Assembly: GCA_003561145.1 (NCBI GenBank)
Contig: PWXL01000086.1
Span: 1-7,546, forward strand
Direction: 5' to 3'
DNA from: Candidatus Atribacteria bacterium
Lineage (GTDB): Bacteria; Atribacterota; Atribacteria; Atribacterales; Atribacteraceae
Length of the DNA: 7,546 nucleotides
Shown: positions 1-6,242 of the stretch, one piece after another
How positions within the stretch are numbered: position 1 is the first letter of the stretch
Layout of the letters: the number at the start of each line of letters is the position of its first letter
Notes under the pieces: generated by a model
Told to the model about the DNA's origin: nothing
Databases searched by the model: none
The model's input: only the letters and a program-made list of their open reading frames with translations
Program-made: the position numbers and the translations under genes

Positions 1-428
1 CTGTACCGGAAGAAATAGAAGCTTTGCTTTTAGATTACCTTGCCATGGCTCGCACAGCATTACCAAAAGGAGGAGAATGGGTAGCGTTTCGGGAGCTTCC
101 TGGTGGGCAGTTTTATGCCTCGGCTTTTCAGGGATATGCCGCGGACACCCTGGTGAGAGCTTTTGGCAATGATATCGAGGGGTTCAAGGATGCTGCCCAA
201 AAATGTCATGGTACCCCCCTTGAGATGGGCGACGCTTCATTCAACTTCCAGGTCCTCCCAAGGCTCGAGATAGCAGTGGTATATTGGGGTGGAGATGATG
301 AATTCCCTCCCCATGCCTCGGTTCTTTTTGATACTGCCGCCTCTTCCCGCCTACCCTTGGATGGATTAGCAAACGTGGGAAGAATACTCTGTGCTCAATT
401 GGTGAAGTTTGGAAGCAGTAAAGATTGA
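1..428 (+). CDS. DUF3786 domain protein, C-terminal part (5' end outside window)
   Basis: The reading frame is open to the left edge: the first whole codon is at base 3 and no stop precedes the TTG at 24, so the true start lies outside and about 141 residues are visible. The visible part resembles the DUF3786 family: a GEWVAFRELPGG segment, then a PRLEIAVVYWGGDDEFPP segment followed by SVLFDTAASSRLPLDGL near the C-terminus. The family is found mostly in anaerobes and has no established biochemical role that I know of. Only one cysteine (in AQKCHG) appears before the final LCAQL, so this part holds no obvious iron-sulfur motif; there is no membrane segment. The stop is 45 bases before cooC on the same strand, so the two may be co-transcribed, which hints at a role linked to CODH or corrinoid proteins; that link is inference. 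Family call fairly confident, function unknown. Confidence 0.72.
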   Translation, partial: VPEEIEALLLDYLAMARTALPKGGEWVAFRELPGGQFYASAFQGYAADTLVRAFGNDIEGFKDAAQKCHGTPLEMGDASFNFQVLPRLEIAVVYWGGDDEFPPHASVLFDTAASSRLPLDGLANVGRILCAQLVKFGSSKD

Positions 429-446
429 TGAGAAATTGAGAATGAA

Positions 447-455
447 GGGAGGAGG
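447..455 (+). promoter_or_regulatory. Purine-rich ribosome binding site, unusually far from cooC start
   Basis: GGGAGGAGG is a strong Shine-Dalgarno match, but its end is 18 bases from the ATG at 474, whereas 5 to 9 is usual. No ATG, GTG or TTG in the cooC frame lies closer: that frame runs back to a stop at 429 without one. An out-of-frame ATG at 469 opens a two-codon frame (ATG CCA TGA) whose stop overlaps the cooC start. Confidence 0.5.
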
Positions 456-473
456 CTTTCTCGCCGAAATGCC

Positions 474-1241
474 ATGAAAATCGCTGTGACAGGAAAAGGA
501 GGAGTGGGGAAGACTACCTTGACCGTCCTTTTAGGCCGGGCAGCTGTTGCCGGCGGATATGCGGTATTCTTGATCGATGCTGATCCGGACGCGAACCTCG
601 CAACAACCCTGGGAATAGAGGAAAAGATTCCTCCTTTATTGGGGTTCCGCGATGTTATTGCGGAACGGACAGGGGGGGAAGGAGGCCTGGTAAAACTCAA
701 TCCCAGGGTCGATGATATACCCGATCATTACTCCCTGCTCAAGGAGGGTATGCGAATCATGGTACTCGGCACGGTCCGGCAGGGAGGAAGTGGGTGCGCT
801 TGTCCGCAGAACAGCTTTCTCCGCAGCCTCCTGATCCATCTTCTCCTGGAAAGGGAGGAATTGGTGATAGTGGATATGGAAGCCGGAATAGAGCACCTGG
901 GGAGAGGGACGGCCCAGGGGGTTGATGCTCTTCTTGTGTTGGTTGATACGGATCGCAGGAGCATGGAAACCGCCGGCCGGATTGTACAATTAGCCCGGGA
1001 AGTTGGAGTGAGCAGGGTACTGGCGGTGGCGAATAAGGTTCGCAGCGCCTCGCAACTTGAACGGTTAAAAAAAGAGTTGCCAGCCAGTGTCCCTTTGTTA
1101 GGGTACCTCGGTTTTGACGAAAATCTTGAGCTTTCCGACAAACAAGGCTTTCCCCAGCCGGAATCAAACCTCATCCAACAGGTGAAAGAAATCTTTTCCT
1201 CTTTGATCAAAGAAATCCATAGTGGAGGGAGAAATGCATAA
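474..1241 (+). CDS. cooC: CooC-type nickel-insertion ATPase for carbon monoxide dehydrogenase
   Basis: A 255-residue MinD/ParA-like P-loop ATPase, the usual length for CooC, which uses ATP to help load nickel into the C-cluster of CODH. Residues 7-14 form the deviant Walker A motif GKGGVGKT with the signature lysine K8 and catalytic K13. The C-x-C pair is C108/C110 (GSGCACPQNS), the metal-binding pair of CooC dimers. Residues 131-146 (VIVDMEAGIEHLGRGT) are the switch II/Walker B region, in the DMEAGxEHLGRGT form I associate with CODH-type CooC. NKV at 187-189 is the base-recognition motif. The ATG at 474 is chosen because the protein must begin MKIAVTGKGG to place the P-loop; the ribosome binding site is distant. 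It overlaps the next gene by 8 bases. It lies on the strand opposite cooS and converges on it, so it is probably expressed from a separate promoter left of the window. Cytoplasmic. Confidence 0.92.
   Translation: MKIAVTGKGGVGKTTLTVLLGRAAVAGGYAVFLIDADPDANLATTLGIEEKIPPLLGFRDVIAERTGGEGGLVKLNPRVDDIPDHYSLLKEGMRIMVLGTVRQGGSGCACPQNSFLRSLLIHLLLEREELVIVDMEAGIEHLGRGTAQGVDALLVLVDTDRRSMETAGRIVQLAREVGVSRVLAVANKVRSASQLERLKKELPASVPLLGYLGFDENLELSDKQGFPQPESNLIQQVKEIFSSLIKEIHSGGRNA
1224..1231 (+). promoter_or_regulatory. Ribosome binding site that fixes the start of the COG0857 gene
   Basis: GGAGGGAG lies inside the 3' end of cooC, with the GGAGG core five bases before the ATG at 1234. A GTG at 1222 is also in frame, but it overlaps this site and would add only four residues (MEGE) encoded by the site itself. 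ATG 1234 is therefore the better start. Confidence 0.8.
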
Positions 1242-2328
1242 GAAGATTTTTCTGGCAGCGACCAAGCAAAATGACGGAAAAACTTTGATGGCGATCGGGC
1301 TGATTTCTGCTTTCATGGATAAATTTCCCGGCAAGATTGGGTTCATCAAACCGGTGGGACAGCGGTACGTAGAAGTGGATGGCAAGAAGATTGACGAAGA
1401 TTCTTACCTTGTGCATACCATATGGGATATGGGGATAGACATCAAGCACCTGAGTCCGATAGCAGTGGAAAGAGGTTTCACTGAAAGGTACATTACCTCG
1501 GACAGCAACCCCGGAAAGCTTATAGAAAAAATCCGTACTTCCTACGATATGGTTGCCCAGGGGAAAGAGGTGGTGGTGGTAGAGGGGACGGGTCATGCGG
1601 GAGTAGGGTCGGTCTTTGACTTGTGCAACGCCCGGGTTGCCAAGTTGTTGGGAGCTAAGGTTATCCTGGTAGCCTTGGGAGGGGTCGGGCGGGCTATTGA
1701 CGAGATTGCCTTGAACAAGGCTCTTTTTGAAAAAGAAGGGGTGGAACTCGCTGGGGTGGTTTTAAACAAGGTTATAGTTGAAAAGTGCGAAAAAATCAGG
1801 AATATTACCAGGCAAGGACTTGAACGCCTGGGGGTGGAACTGTTAGGAACCATTCCTTACCGGCGTGTCCTTTCCAGTCCCACCGTAAGAGAAATTTTGG
1901 AAGAAATTGATGGTCAATTGTTGTGCGGGGAAAAATCATTGCATAAAAAGGCAGAAAGAATCATTATTGGTGCTATGACTCCTCACCAGGCCATACGCTA
2001 TTTTTCCCGCCGGCCTCTGGTTATTATGCCCGGAGACAGGGAGGATCTGATTTTTGCCGCAGTCCACCAAGCAAAGTTAACGAGAAAATCGCCCCCCGTC
2101 GGACTTATACTGACCGGCAAAATTCTTCCCCGCAAATCGACCTTGAGAGTGATGTGTGAAGCACAAATCCCAATTATTCACATCCCCGAGGATACATATA
2201 CAGTAGCATCAAAGATCTACCAAATTATTGTCAAAATTCATCCCTCAGAGAAAGAAAAAATTAAGATATCCACTCAACTCGTGGCGAAGAATGTAAATAT
2301 AGAACGAATCCTGGAAAAGATTTCTTAA
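1234..2328 (+). CDS. BioD-like P-loop plus DRTGG domain protein (COG0857, phosphotransacetylase N-terminal-like)
   Basis: A 364-residue soluble protein with two parts. Residues 1 to about 205 are a dethiobiotin-synthetase-like P-loop domain (AAA_26): the nucleotide loop is at 7-18 (LAATKQNDGKTL, with K16 and T17), an acidic strand VVVVEGTGHAGVGS at 113-126, and VVLNKV at 175-180. The rest resembles a DRTGG domain, with TVREILEE near 217, IIIGAMTPHQAIRYF around 243-257 and the conserved GDRED at 267-271. This pairing is the N-terminal regulatory half of long phosphate acetyltransferases such as E. coli Pta, but the catalytic PTA domain is absent and the frame ends cleanly, so acetyltransferase activity is not expected. 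The molecular role of stand-alone COG0857 proteins is not settled. The start overlaps cooC by 8 bases, so the two are translationally coupled; a regulatory or assembly role linked to CODH/acetyl-CoA flux is inference. Family call confident, function open. Confidence 0.82.
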   Translation: MHKKIFLAATKQNDGKTLMAIGLISAFMDKFPGKIGFIKPVGQRYVEVDGKKIDEDSYLVHTIWDMGIDIKHLSPIAVERGFTERYITSDSNPGKLIEKIRTSYDMVAQGKEVVVVEGTGHAGVGSVFDLCNARVAKLLGAKVILVALGGVGRAIDEIALNKALFEKEGVELAGVVLNKVIVEKCEKIRNITRQGLERLGVELLGTIPYRRVLSSPTVREILEEIDGQLLCGEKSLHKKAERIIIGAMTPHQAIRYFSRRPLVIMPGDREDLIFAAVHQAKLTRKSPPVGLILTGKILPRKSTLRVMCEAQIPIIHIPEDTYTVASKIYQIIVKIHPSEKEKIKISTQLVAKNVNIERILEKIS

Positions 2329-2356
2329 CTGTGAGAGTATTGTGCATTTCCTGATT

Positions 2357-2533
2357 TCAGTTTAATATTCTCAAGGTATCGTCCTGTTCCCGCCACTGGA
2401 AATGAGTGACCTTTTCTATTACCTGATCGGGCTCAAAAAGTCTCTTGAAGGAGAGCTTTCCATCTTCAAAGATGAACTCGGTTACATTTTCAGCCAGTTT
2501 TTCTTCACCTTTATAAACAGATATTTCGCACAT
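2357..2533 (-). CDS. cooT: CooT-like small nickel-binding protein
   Basis: A 58-residue protein starting Met-Cys-Glu, then alternating short strands: EISVYKGEEK, AENVTEFIFEDGKL, SFKRLFEPDQVIEKVTHFQW, ending DDTLRIL. Size, the N-terminal MC, the central 'ED-G-x-L' turn, the 'LF' segment and the late hydrophobic strand match the CooT family. In Rhodospirillum rubrum CooT is a small dimer that binds one Ni(II) through Cys2 and belongs to the cooCTJ nickel-supply genes for CODH. Two ATGs compete (2539 and 2533). The 2533 start is preferred: it makes cysteine residue 2, as in the family, and sits six bases after the GGAG of the ribosome binding site, which directly abuts the ATG at 2539. The gene is 17 bases after cooS and last in the operon, which strengthens the call. 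No histidine-rich tail is present. Family assignment is by pattern and context, not by alignment. Confidence 0.75.
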   Translation of the reverse strand: MCEISVYKGEEKLAENVTEFIFEDGKLSFKRLFEPDQVIEKVTHFQWREQDDTLRILN

Positions 2534-2539
2534 AGTCAT

Positions 2540-2546
2540 CTCCCTC
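2540..2546 (-). promoter_or_regulatory. Ribosome binding site that decides the cooT start
   Basis: On the minus strand GAGGGAG ends directly against the ATG at 2539 and is followed by ATGACT before the ATG at 2533. Spacing of zero to the first ATG and six to the second, measured from the GGAG core, favours 2533. The resulting protein has cysteine at position 2. Confidence 0.65.
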
Positions 2547-2550
2547 TTTT

Positions 2551-4446
2551 TTAAGTATACATAACCTCTTTGAGTTTCAATGCCTCCCGCTTTTTTTCTA
2601 TATGATCGATCATAAGGTGAGCGGCTTTAATTGGATCAGATTCAAAGGCAAATTTTCCGCCTACCGTATCCTCCAGTTCTTCGGTTAAATGTTTCGTAAG
2701 CGAGGGAGAGCCGAGGACGGGGAAGGGGTTTCCAAGCACGGTAAATACCCCAGAGGCGACAAAATAAAAACCAATGGCTACAGCTTTCTCGCTCATCCAT
2801 TCCGGAGCAGCTCCCGCGACCGGGAGATCGGAGATGTCCTCTCCCAAGCCTCCCTCATGAACGATGTTGGTGAGAGTCATAAGAATACGCGAATTGTCCA
2901 CGCAGGAGCCCAAATGAAGTACGGGTGGAATTCCCACTGCTTCACAGATTTCCTGTAGGCCCTCTCCCGCCATTTTGTAAGCTATTTCGGGACGGAGTAA
3001 ACCCGCTTTGGCGTCAGCAATTCCGGAACAACCGGTGACCACTACTAAAACGTCGTTTTTAATCAGTTCTTTTGCCATTTCTACGTGGGCCCAGTCATGG
3101 GTGATTTTGGGGTTATTACAACCAACTATTCCTGCCGCTCCACGAAGACGTCCATCTATAACGGCGTCGTTCAGGGGCCTGTAAGTGGACCGGTAAGTGC
3201 CTCCCAGGAAGTTAAATACCGATTCAGAAGAAAAACCAGCCAAAAGATCCATGCTCTCGTTAGGAACGAAGGGATTTCCATGGCGGTGGGAAAAGTTTTC
3301 TATCCCCATACGAACAATTTCCTTGGCGGTTTTAAAAGCATGTTCTTCTGAAAACTCTACGTGTTCCGCACCGGGTATTTTGGCTTTTGGTGAAGTGGTA
3401 ACTACTTTGGTGTGAAAATGTTTTGTCAGATCAGGCAGGGATGACATAATGCACTGGACATCCACCATCATAAGATCCACTACTCCGGTCATAACCGCCA
3501 GTTCTTGTTGCAAGAAATTACCTGCTACGGGAACCCCCTGGCGCATGAGTATTTCGTTGGCTGTGCAACAAATGCCTGCAAGGTTGATTCCCTGAGCTCC
3601 TTTTTGCTCCATCAACTTTTGGAGTTCAGGATCGTGGGAGGCTGCCACCACCATCTCGGACAACGCAGGGTCATGACCATGAACGACAATATTCACTTTG
3701 TCTTGATCCAATACACCCAAGTTGACTTTACTTCTCAGGGGAGTGGGAGTACCAAACAAAATGTCCTGTAACTCCGTTGCGATCATGGAACCCCCCCATC
3801 CATCGGCCAGAGAACACCGCAAACCTTGTTTGATGATGTTACGGAAATCGGTATCTACTCCCATGGTGGTGCGGTGCATTACTTCCACCACCTCACGGTC
3901 AATGCCGCGGGGCAGAATACCTAATGTACGCCACAACTCTCTTCTTTTTTTGGGGGCACGCTGGGTCATGTCCAATTCTCCGGTTTGTTGCCCGAAATTG
4001 GATAAAGCCCGTTCAGCGAGAGCCAGTGCCAGTTCCTGGTTATTTTTGTCCTTTGTTTCAATGCCGTAAATGTGGGCAATTTTCCTGAGTTTTATCGGGT
4101 CTTTAACTTTATAATCTCCTTCTTCGCTCTTGGCCGCTAAGTGGAGGGTTAAAGCGACATCCCTGGCATGATCCGAATGAGCCGCTGTTCCTGCAGCGAT
4201 CATACGGACGAGGTTACGGGCGGCAATAGTATCAGCACCTACTCCACACACGCCCAGGGTGGATACGTTTTTTTTCGTCATAATCCGGCAGGGTCCCATG
4301 GTACACACCCTGCAACAGGTACCCTGTTGACCGAAGGAACAATGGGGCTTTTGAAGGTCCGCACGATCCCACGCTGTTTTAGAAGAAGAATCTTTGAACT
4401 TTTCCAGTATTTCTTGGGTTGCTTTATCGATGCTTTGGTTGGTCAT
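2551..4446 (-). CDS. cooS: Ni,Fe carbon monoxide dehydrogenase catalytic subunit (CooS/AcsA)
   Basis: This 631-residue protein interconverts CO and CO2 at a Ni-Fe-S C-cluster; here it most likely supplies CO to acetyl-CoA synthase or works in reverse. The cluster ligands are visible. C36 and C44 fit the inter-subunit D-cluster; C45, C48, C53 and C67 fit the B-cluster, with the same spacing as Carboxydothermus CODH-II. C-cluster ligands are H258 (HGHDP), C294 (in GICCTANE), C332 (QCIMSS), C443 (VGCNN), C473 (TGCSG) and C515 (LGSCVDN). K554 (WMSEKAVAIG) matches the catalytic lysine. Length equals stand-alone CooS (about 630-640) and is shorter than Moorella AcsA. ATG 4446 has AAGGGAGAT six bases upstream and follows acsE by 12 bases, so it is part of the acs operon, at its 3' end followed by cooT. 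Nothing suggests inactivation. Whether it docks with AcsB as AcsA or acts alone as CooS cannot be told from sequence by eye. Confidence 0.96.
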   Translation of the reverse strand: MTNQSIDKATQEILEKFKDSSSKTAWDRADLQKPHCSFGQQGTCCRVCTMGPCRIMTKKNVSTLGVCGVGADTIAARNLVRMIAAGTAAHSDHARDVALTLHLAAKSEEGDYKVKDPIKLRKIAHIYGIETKDKNNQELALALAERALSNFGQQTGELDMTQRAPKKRRELWRTLGILPRGIDREVVEVMHRTTMGVDTDFRNIIKQGLRCSLADGWGGSMIATELQDILFGTPTPLRSKVNLGVLDQDKVNIVVHGHDPALSEMVVAASHDPELQKLMEQKGAQGINLAGICCTANEILMRQGVPVAGNFLQQELAVMTGVVDLMMVDVQCIMSSLPDLTKHFHTKVVTTSPKAKIPGAEHVEFSEEHAFKTAKEIVRMGIENFSHRHGNPFVPNESMDLLAGFSSESVFNFLGGTYRSTYRPLNDAVIDGRLRGAAGIVGCNNPKITHDWAHVEMAKELIKNDVLVVVTGCSGIADAKAGLLRPEIAYKMAGEGLQEICEAVGIPPVLHLGSCVDNSRILMTLTNIVHEGGLGEDISDLPVAGAAPEWMSEKAVAIGFYFVASGVFTVLGNPFPVLGSPSLTKHLTEELEDTVGGKFAFESDPIKAAHLMIDHIEKKREALKLKEVMYT

Positions 4447-4458
4447 TTTTTATCTCCC

Positions 4459-5256
4459 TTAGGCAAAGGTTTTCATTCTAAAGGCTTTCAGGTATGAGTC
4501 TGAATAGATTTCTTTGTTGAGGATCAATTCCGCGGTGGCTACCGCACTTATCAGTTCCTCGTCCATCACGTCGCAAATTGAAGCATCCAATCCAAAGGCT
4601 ATGGCCATCACCAGGAAAGTGCGATTGATCAAGTTTCGATCCACGGCCTTGGAGCCAAGGTTCGAAAGTCCTACTGAGATATGAGGAGGTGGGTCAGAAA
4701 GCATTGTGTATTGCTGGATAGTTTCCAGGACTTTTTCAGCTTGATCCTGCATAAACTTGAGAGGCATAAGGATAGGGTCTAAAAAGATCTTCTCCTCAGG
4801 TATTCCGGCTTCGGTGGCAGCGGCAAAAATTCGTGCTCCATTTTCTACCCGGCGATCAACGTTCTGGGGGCTTCCTTCCTCATCCATAGCTACTCCCATT
4901 ATACTTGTGTTATACTCCACAGCCAAAGGAATAAGTTGGTCTAATTTTTTTTCTTCTGCAGTCGTTGAGTTTATTAACATCGGCCTTCCATCCGTGGCGG
5001 CCAGTCCGGCTTTTATGACTTCTATGTTAGTGCTATCGATAGAGAGAGGGGTAGGGACCGCTTCTTGAATTGTTTTTACCAACCAAGCCTGGTCGTCAGG
5101 GTTGCGTGAAGCGGCACCCATGTTCACATCCAGATACGTCGCTCCCCGTTCCTTCTGTTTTTTTGCCCAATCCTGCACCGGTTTTTTTTCTTTTTCCAGG
5201 ATGGCCCGTCCGATGTCTTTGAAACTCCCATTGATTCTCTCACCGATAAAAATCAT
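4459..5256 (-). CDS. acsE: 5-methyltetrahydrofolate:corrinoid/iron-sulfur protein methyltransferase
   Basis: AcsE (MeTr) transfers the methyl group from methyl-tetrahydrofolate to the Co(I) corrinoid of CFeSP, linking the methyl and carbonyl branches. The 265-residue protein is a single pterin-binding TIM barrel of the usual length. It opens with FIGERINGSFKDI, and has YLDVNMGA at 41-48, LSIDSTN at 71-77 (D74), LINSTTAEE at 94-102 (N96), FLDPILMPL at 158-166 (D160) and VGLSNLGSK at 195-203. N199 in the last motif lies at the same number as the Moorella MeTr asparagine that helps activate N5 of the substrate, and N96 and D160 also match substrate-binding positions. It ends with INRTFLVMAIAFGLDASICD and a short helical tail, as in the family. 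The ATG overlaps the acsD stop in an ATGA, with GGGAGGTGG just upstream, so translation is coupled to acsD. Cytoplasmic. Confidence 0.96.
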   Translation of the reverse strand: MIFIGERINGSFKDIGRAILEKEKKPVQDWAKKQKERGATYLDVNMGAASRNPDDQAWLVKTIQEAVPTPLSIDSTNIEVIKAGLAATDGRPMLINSTTAEEKKLDQLIPLAVEYNTSIMGVAMDEEGSPQNVDRRVENGARIFAAATEAGIPEEKIFLDPILMPLKFMQDQAEKVLETIQQYTMLSDPPPHISVGLSNLGSKAVDRNLINRTFLVMAIAFGLDASICDVMDEELISAVATAELILNKEIYSDSYLKAFRMKTFA

Positions 5257-6230
5257 GATCCACCTCCCATGAGTTTCTTAATGACGGTTTGAACCGCTTG
5301 CACCGCCTCAGGGTGGCGCAGTATCAGGACATCAGCTCCGGCCAGAAGGTAAACATAAGCGGTGGTGGCCTCCCAAAGAGACCCCCGCTTGGAGGCATCA
5401 CCCCATTCGGGGATTTCCTCCTGGGTGGCTCGGGCCTCTTTTGTTTTCCAAACCTCAATGCCAATATCACAGAGGATCGGCATGGCCATTGCCTGATCCC
5501 CTCTGAGTCCTCCGATCCTGGTACGTTCCATAATGGAATACACATACTCGATTCCATAACCAAGAGCACCTGAAGTGGGATAGATAACGATGTTTTCCAG
5601 GGGGAAGCCGGCATCAAGGGCAAGGATATTAACTTGCTTGGCTATGTTGATATCCACCGGAGATTCCGCGATGAGCTTGTGTCCGTAAGCAGTACACAGG
5701 GCGGTCAGAGTTTTGTAGTTATCCTGTTTTATGGTGCCGAGGAGACAATTTTCTCCTGACACTGCCTCAGCGAGTTGAGGAAATACATCGTTATCTTTTT
5801 CATCGTTGCCGCATCCCCACACTATCAGAGGAACGCCGACGGATTTCAGTATTCTCTGGGCAGCCTGTACCGCGTCTTCAGGGGAATGATTCGCTCCATG
5901 GGGATCACACCCTTTCAAGCGCAGGCAAATAAGGTCAGCACCATATTCTTCTACACACTTTCTGGCCCATTCCCCGGGGTCATTGCTCACTTCCTCAAAA
6001 GGTTCTCGAACCGGGTCCGGCCAATCATCCGGGGGGATATCCCACACTTCTATGGCGACCACCGGAGGATGGGGCATTTCCCCTTCGAAATGGTAAAACG
6101 GAAGTGCGGTTTCACCTCCTACCGTAATGGTGGATGTCCTGGTACCTCCTTCTTCCTGGGTAGCGCCGATTGTGATGGTGTTGGCCTTATGGGGCCACTT
6201 CTGTTTCATTTCGGGAATTTTTACAGCCAT
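5253..6230 (-). CDS. acsD: Corrinoid/iron-sulfur protein (CFeSP) small subunit, AcsD
   Basis: AcsD pairs with AcsC to form CFeSP, which carries the methyl group from AcsE to acetyl-CoA synthase. The 325 residues fit the family length. They form a TIM-barrel-like domain with typical AcsD/CdhD blocks: the N-terminal GGTRTSTITVGGETALPFY (28-46), DPVREPF (72-78), DLICLRLKGCDP (99-110), LIVWGCGNDEKD (135-146), ESPVDINIAKQVN (179-191), PTSGALGYGIEY (208-219) and VLILRHPEA (301-309). No iron-sulfur cysteine cluster is expected, since the [4Fe-4S] cluster is in AcsC, and none is seen. The ATG at 6230 follows GGGAGGG by a few bases and is 12 bases after acsF; the end overlaps acsE by 4. Its partner acsC is not in the window. 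The gene looks complete and unremarkable. Confidence 0.95.
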   Translation of the reverse strand: MAVKIPEMKQKWPHKANTITIGATQEEGGTRTSTITVGGETALPFYHFEGEMPHPPVVAIEVWDIPPDDWPDPVREPFEEVSNDPGEWARKCVEEYGADLICLRLKGCDPHGANHSPEDAVQAAQRILKSVGVPLIVWGCGNDEKDNDVFPQLAEAVSGENCLLGTIKQDNYKTLTALCTAYGHKLIAESPVDINIAKQVNILALDAGFPLENIVIYPTSGALGYGIEYVYSIMERTRIGGLRGDQAMAMPILCDIGIEVWKTKEARATQEEIPEWGDASKRGSLWEATTAYVYLLAGADVLILRHPEAVQAVQTVIKKLMGGGS

Positions 6231-6242
6231 TGTGCCCTCCCT

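Noticed and set aside
24..428. TTG at 24 as the true start of the DUF3786 gene
   Set aside because: The frame continues open to the window edge (VPEEIEAL precedes it) and there is no ribosome binding site before the TTG.
395..1210. Minus-strand open frames opposite cooC (395-700, 636-989, 728-1210, 757-1167)
   Set aside because: They are rich in Ser, Arg and Pro, match no family, and lie wholly antisense to a well-recognised ATPase gene.
1222..1233. GTG at 1222 as start of the COG0857 gene
   Set aside because: It overlaps the ribosome binding site that serves the ATG at 1234 and would only add four site-encoded residues.
2351..2360. Short palindrome CTGATTTCAG at the convergent junction
   Set aside because: The arms are four bases with a two-base loop, too small for a stable hairpin and with no T-run.
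3722..4069. Plus-strand open frame of 115 residues opposite cooS
   Set aside because: Low-complexity antisense translation with no domain pattern, inside a fully conserved CODH gene.
5180..5199. T-rich tract resembling an intrinsic terminator
   Set aside because: It encodes the lysine- and glutamate-rich EKEKKP segment of AcsE on the minus strand; there is no stem.
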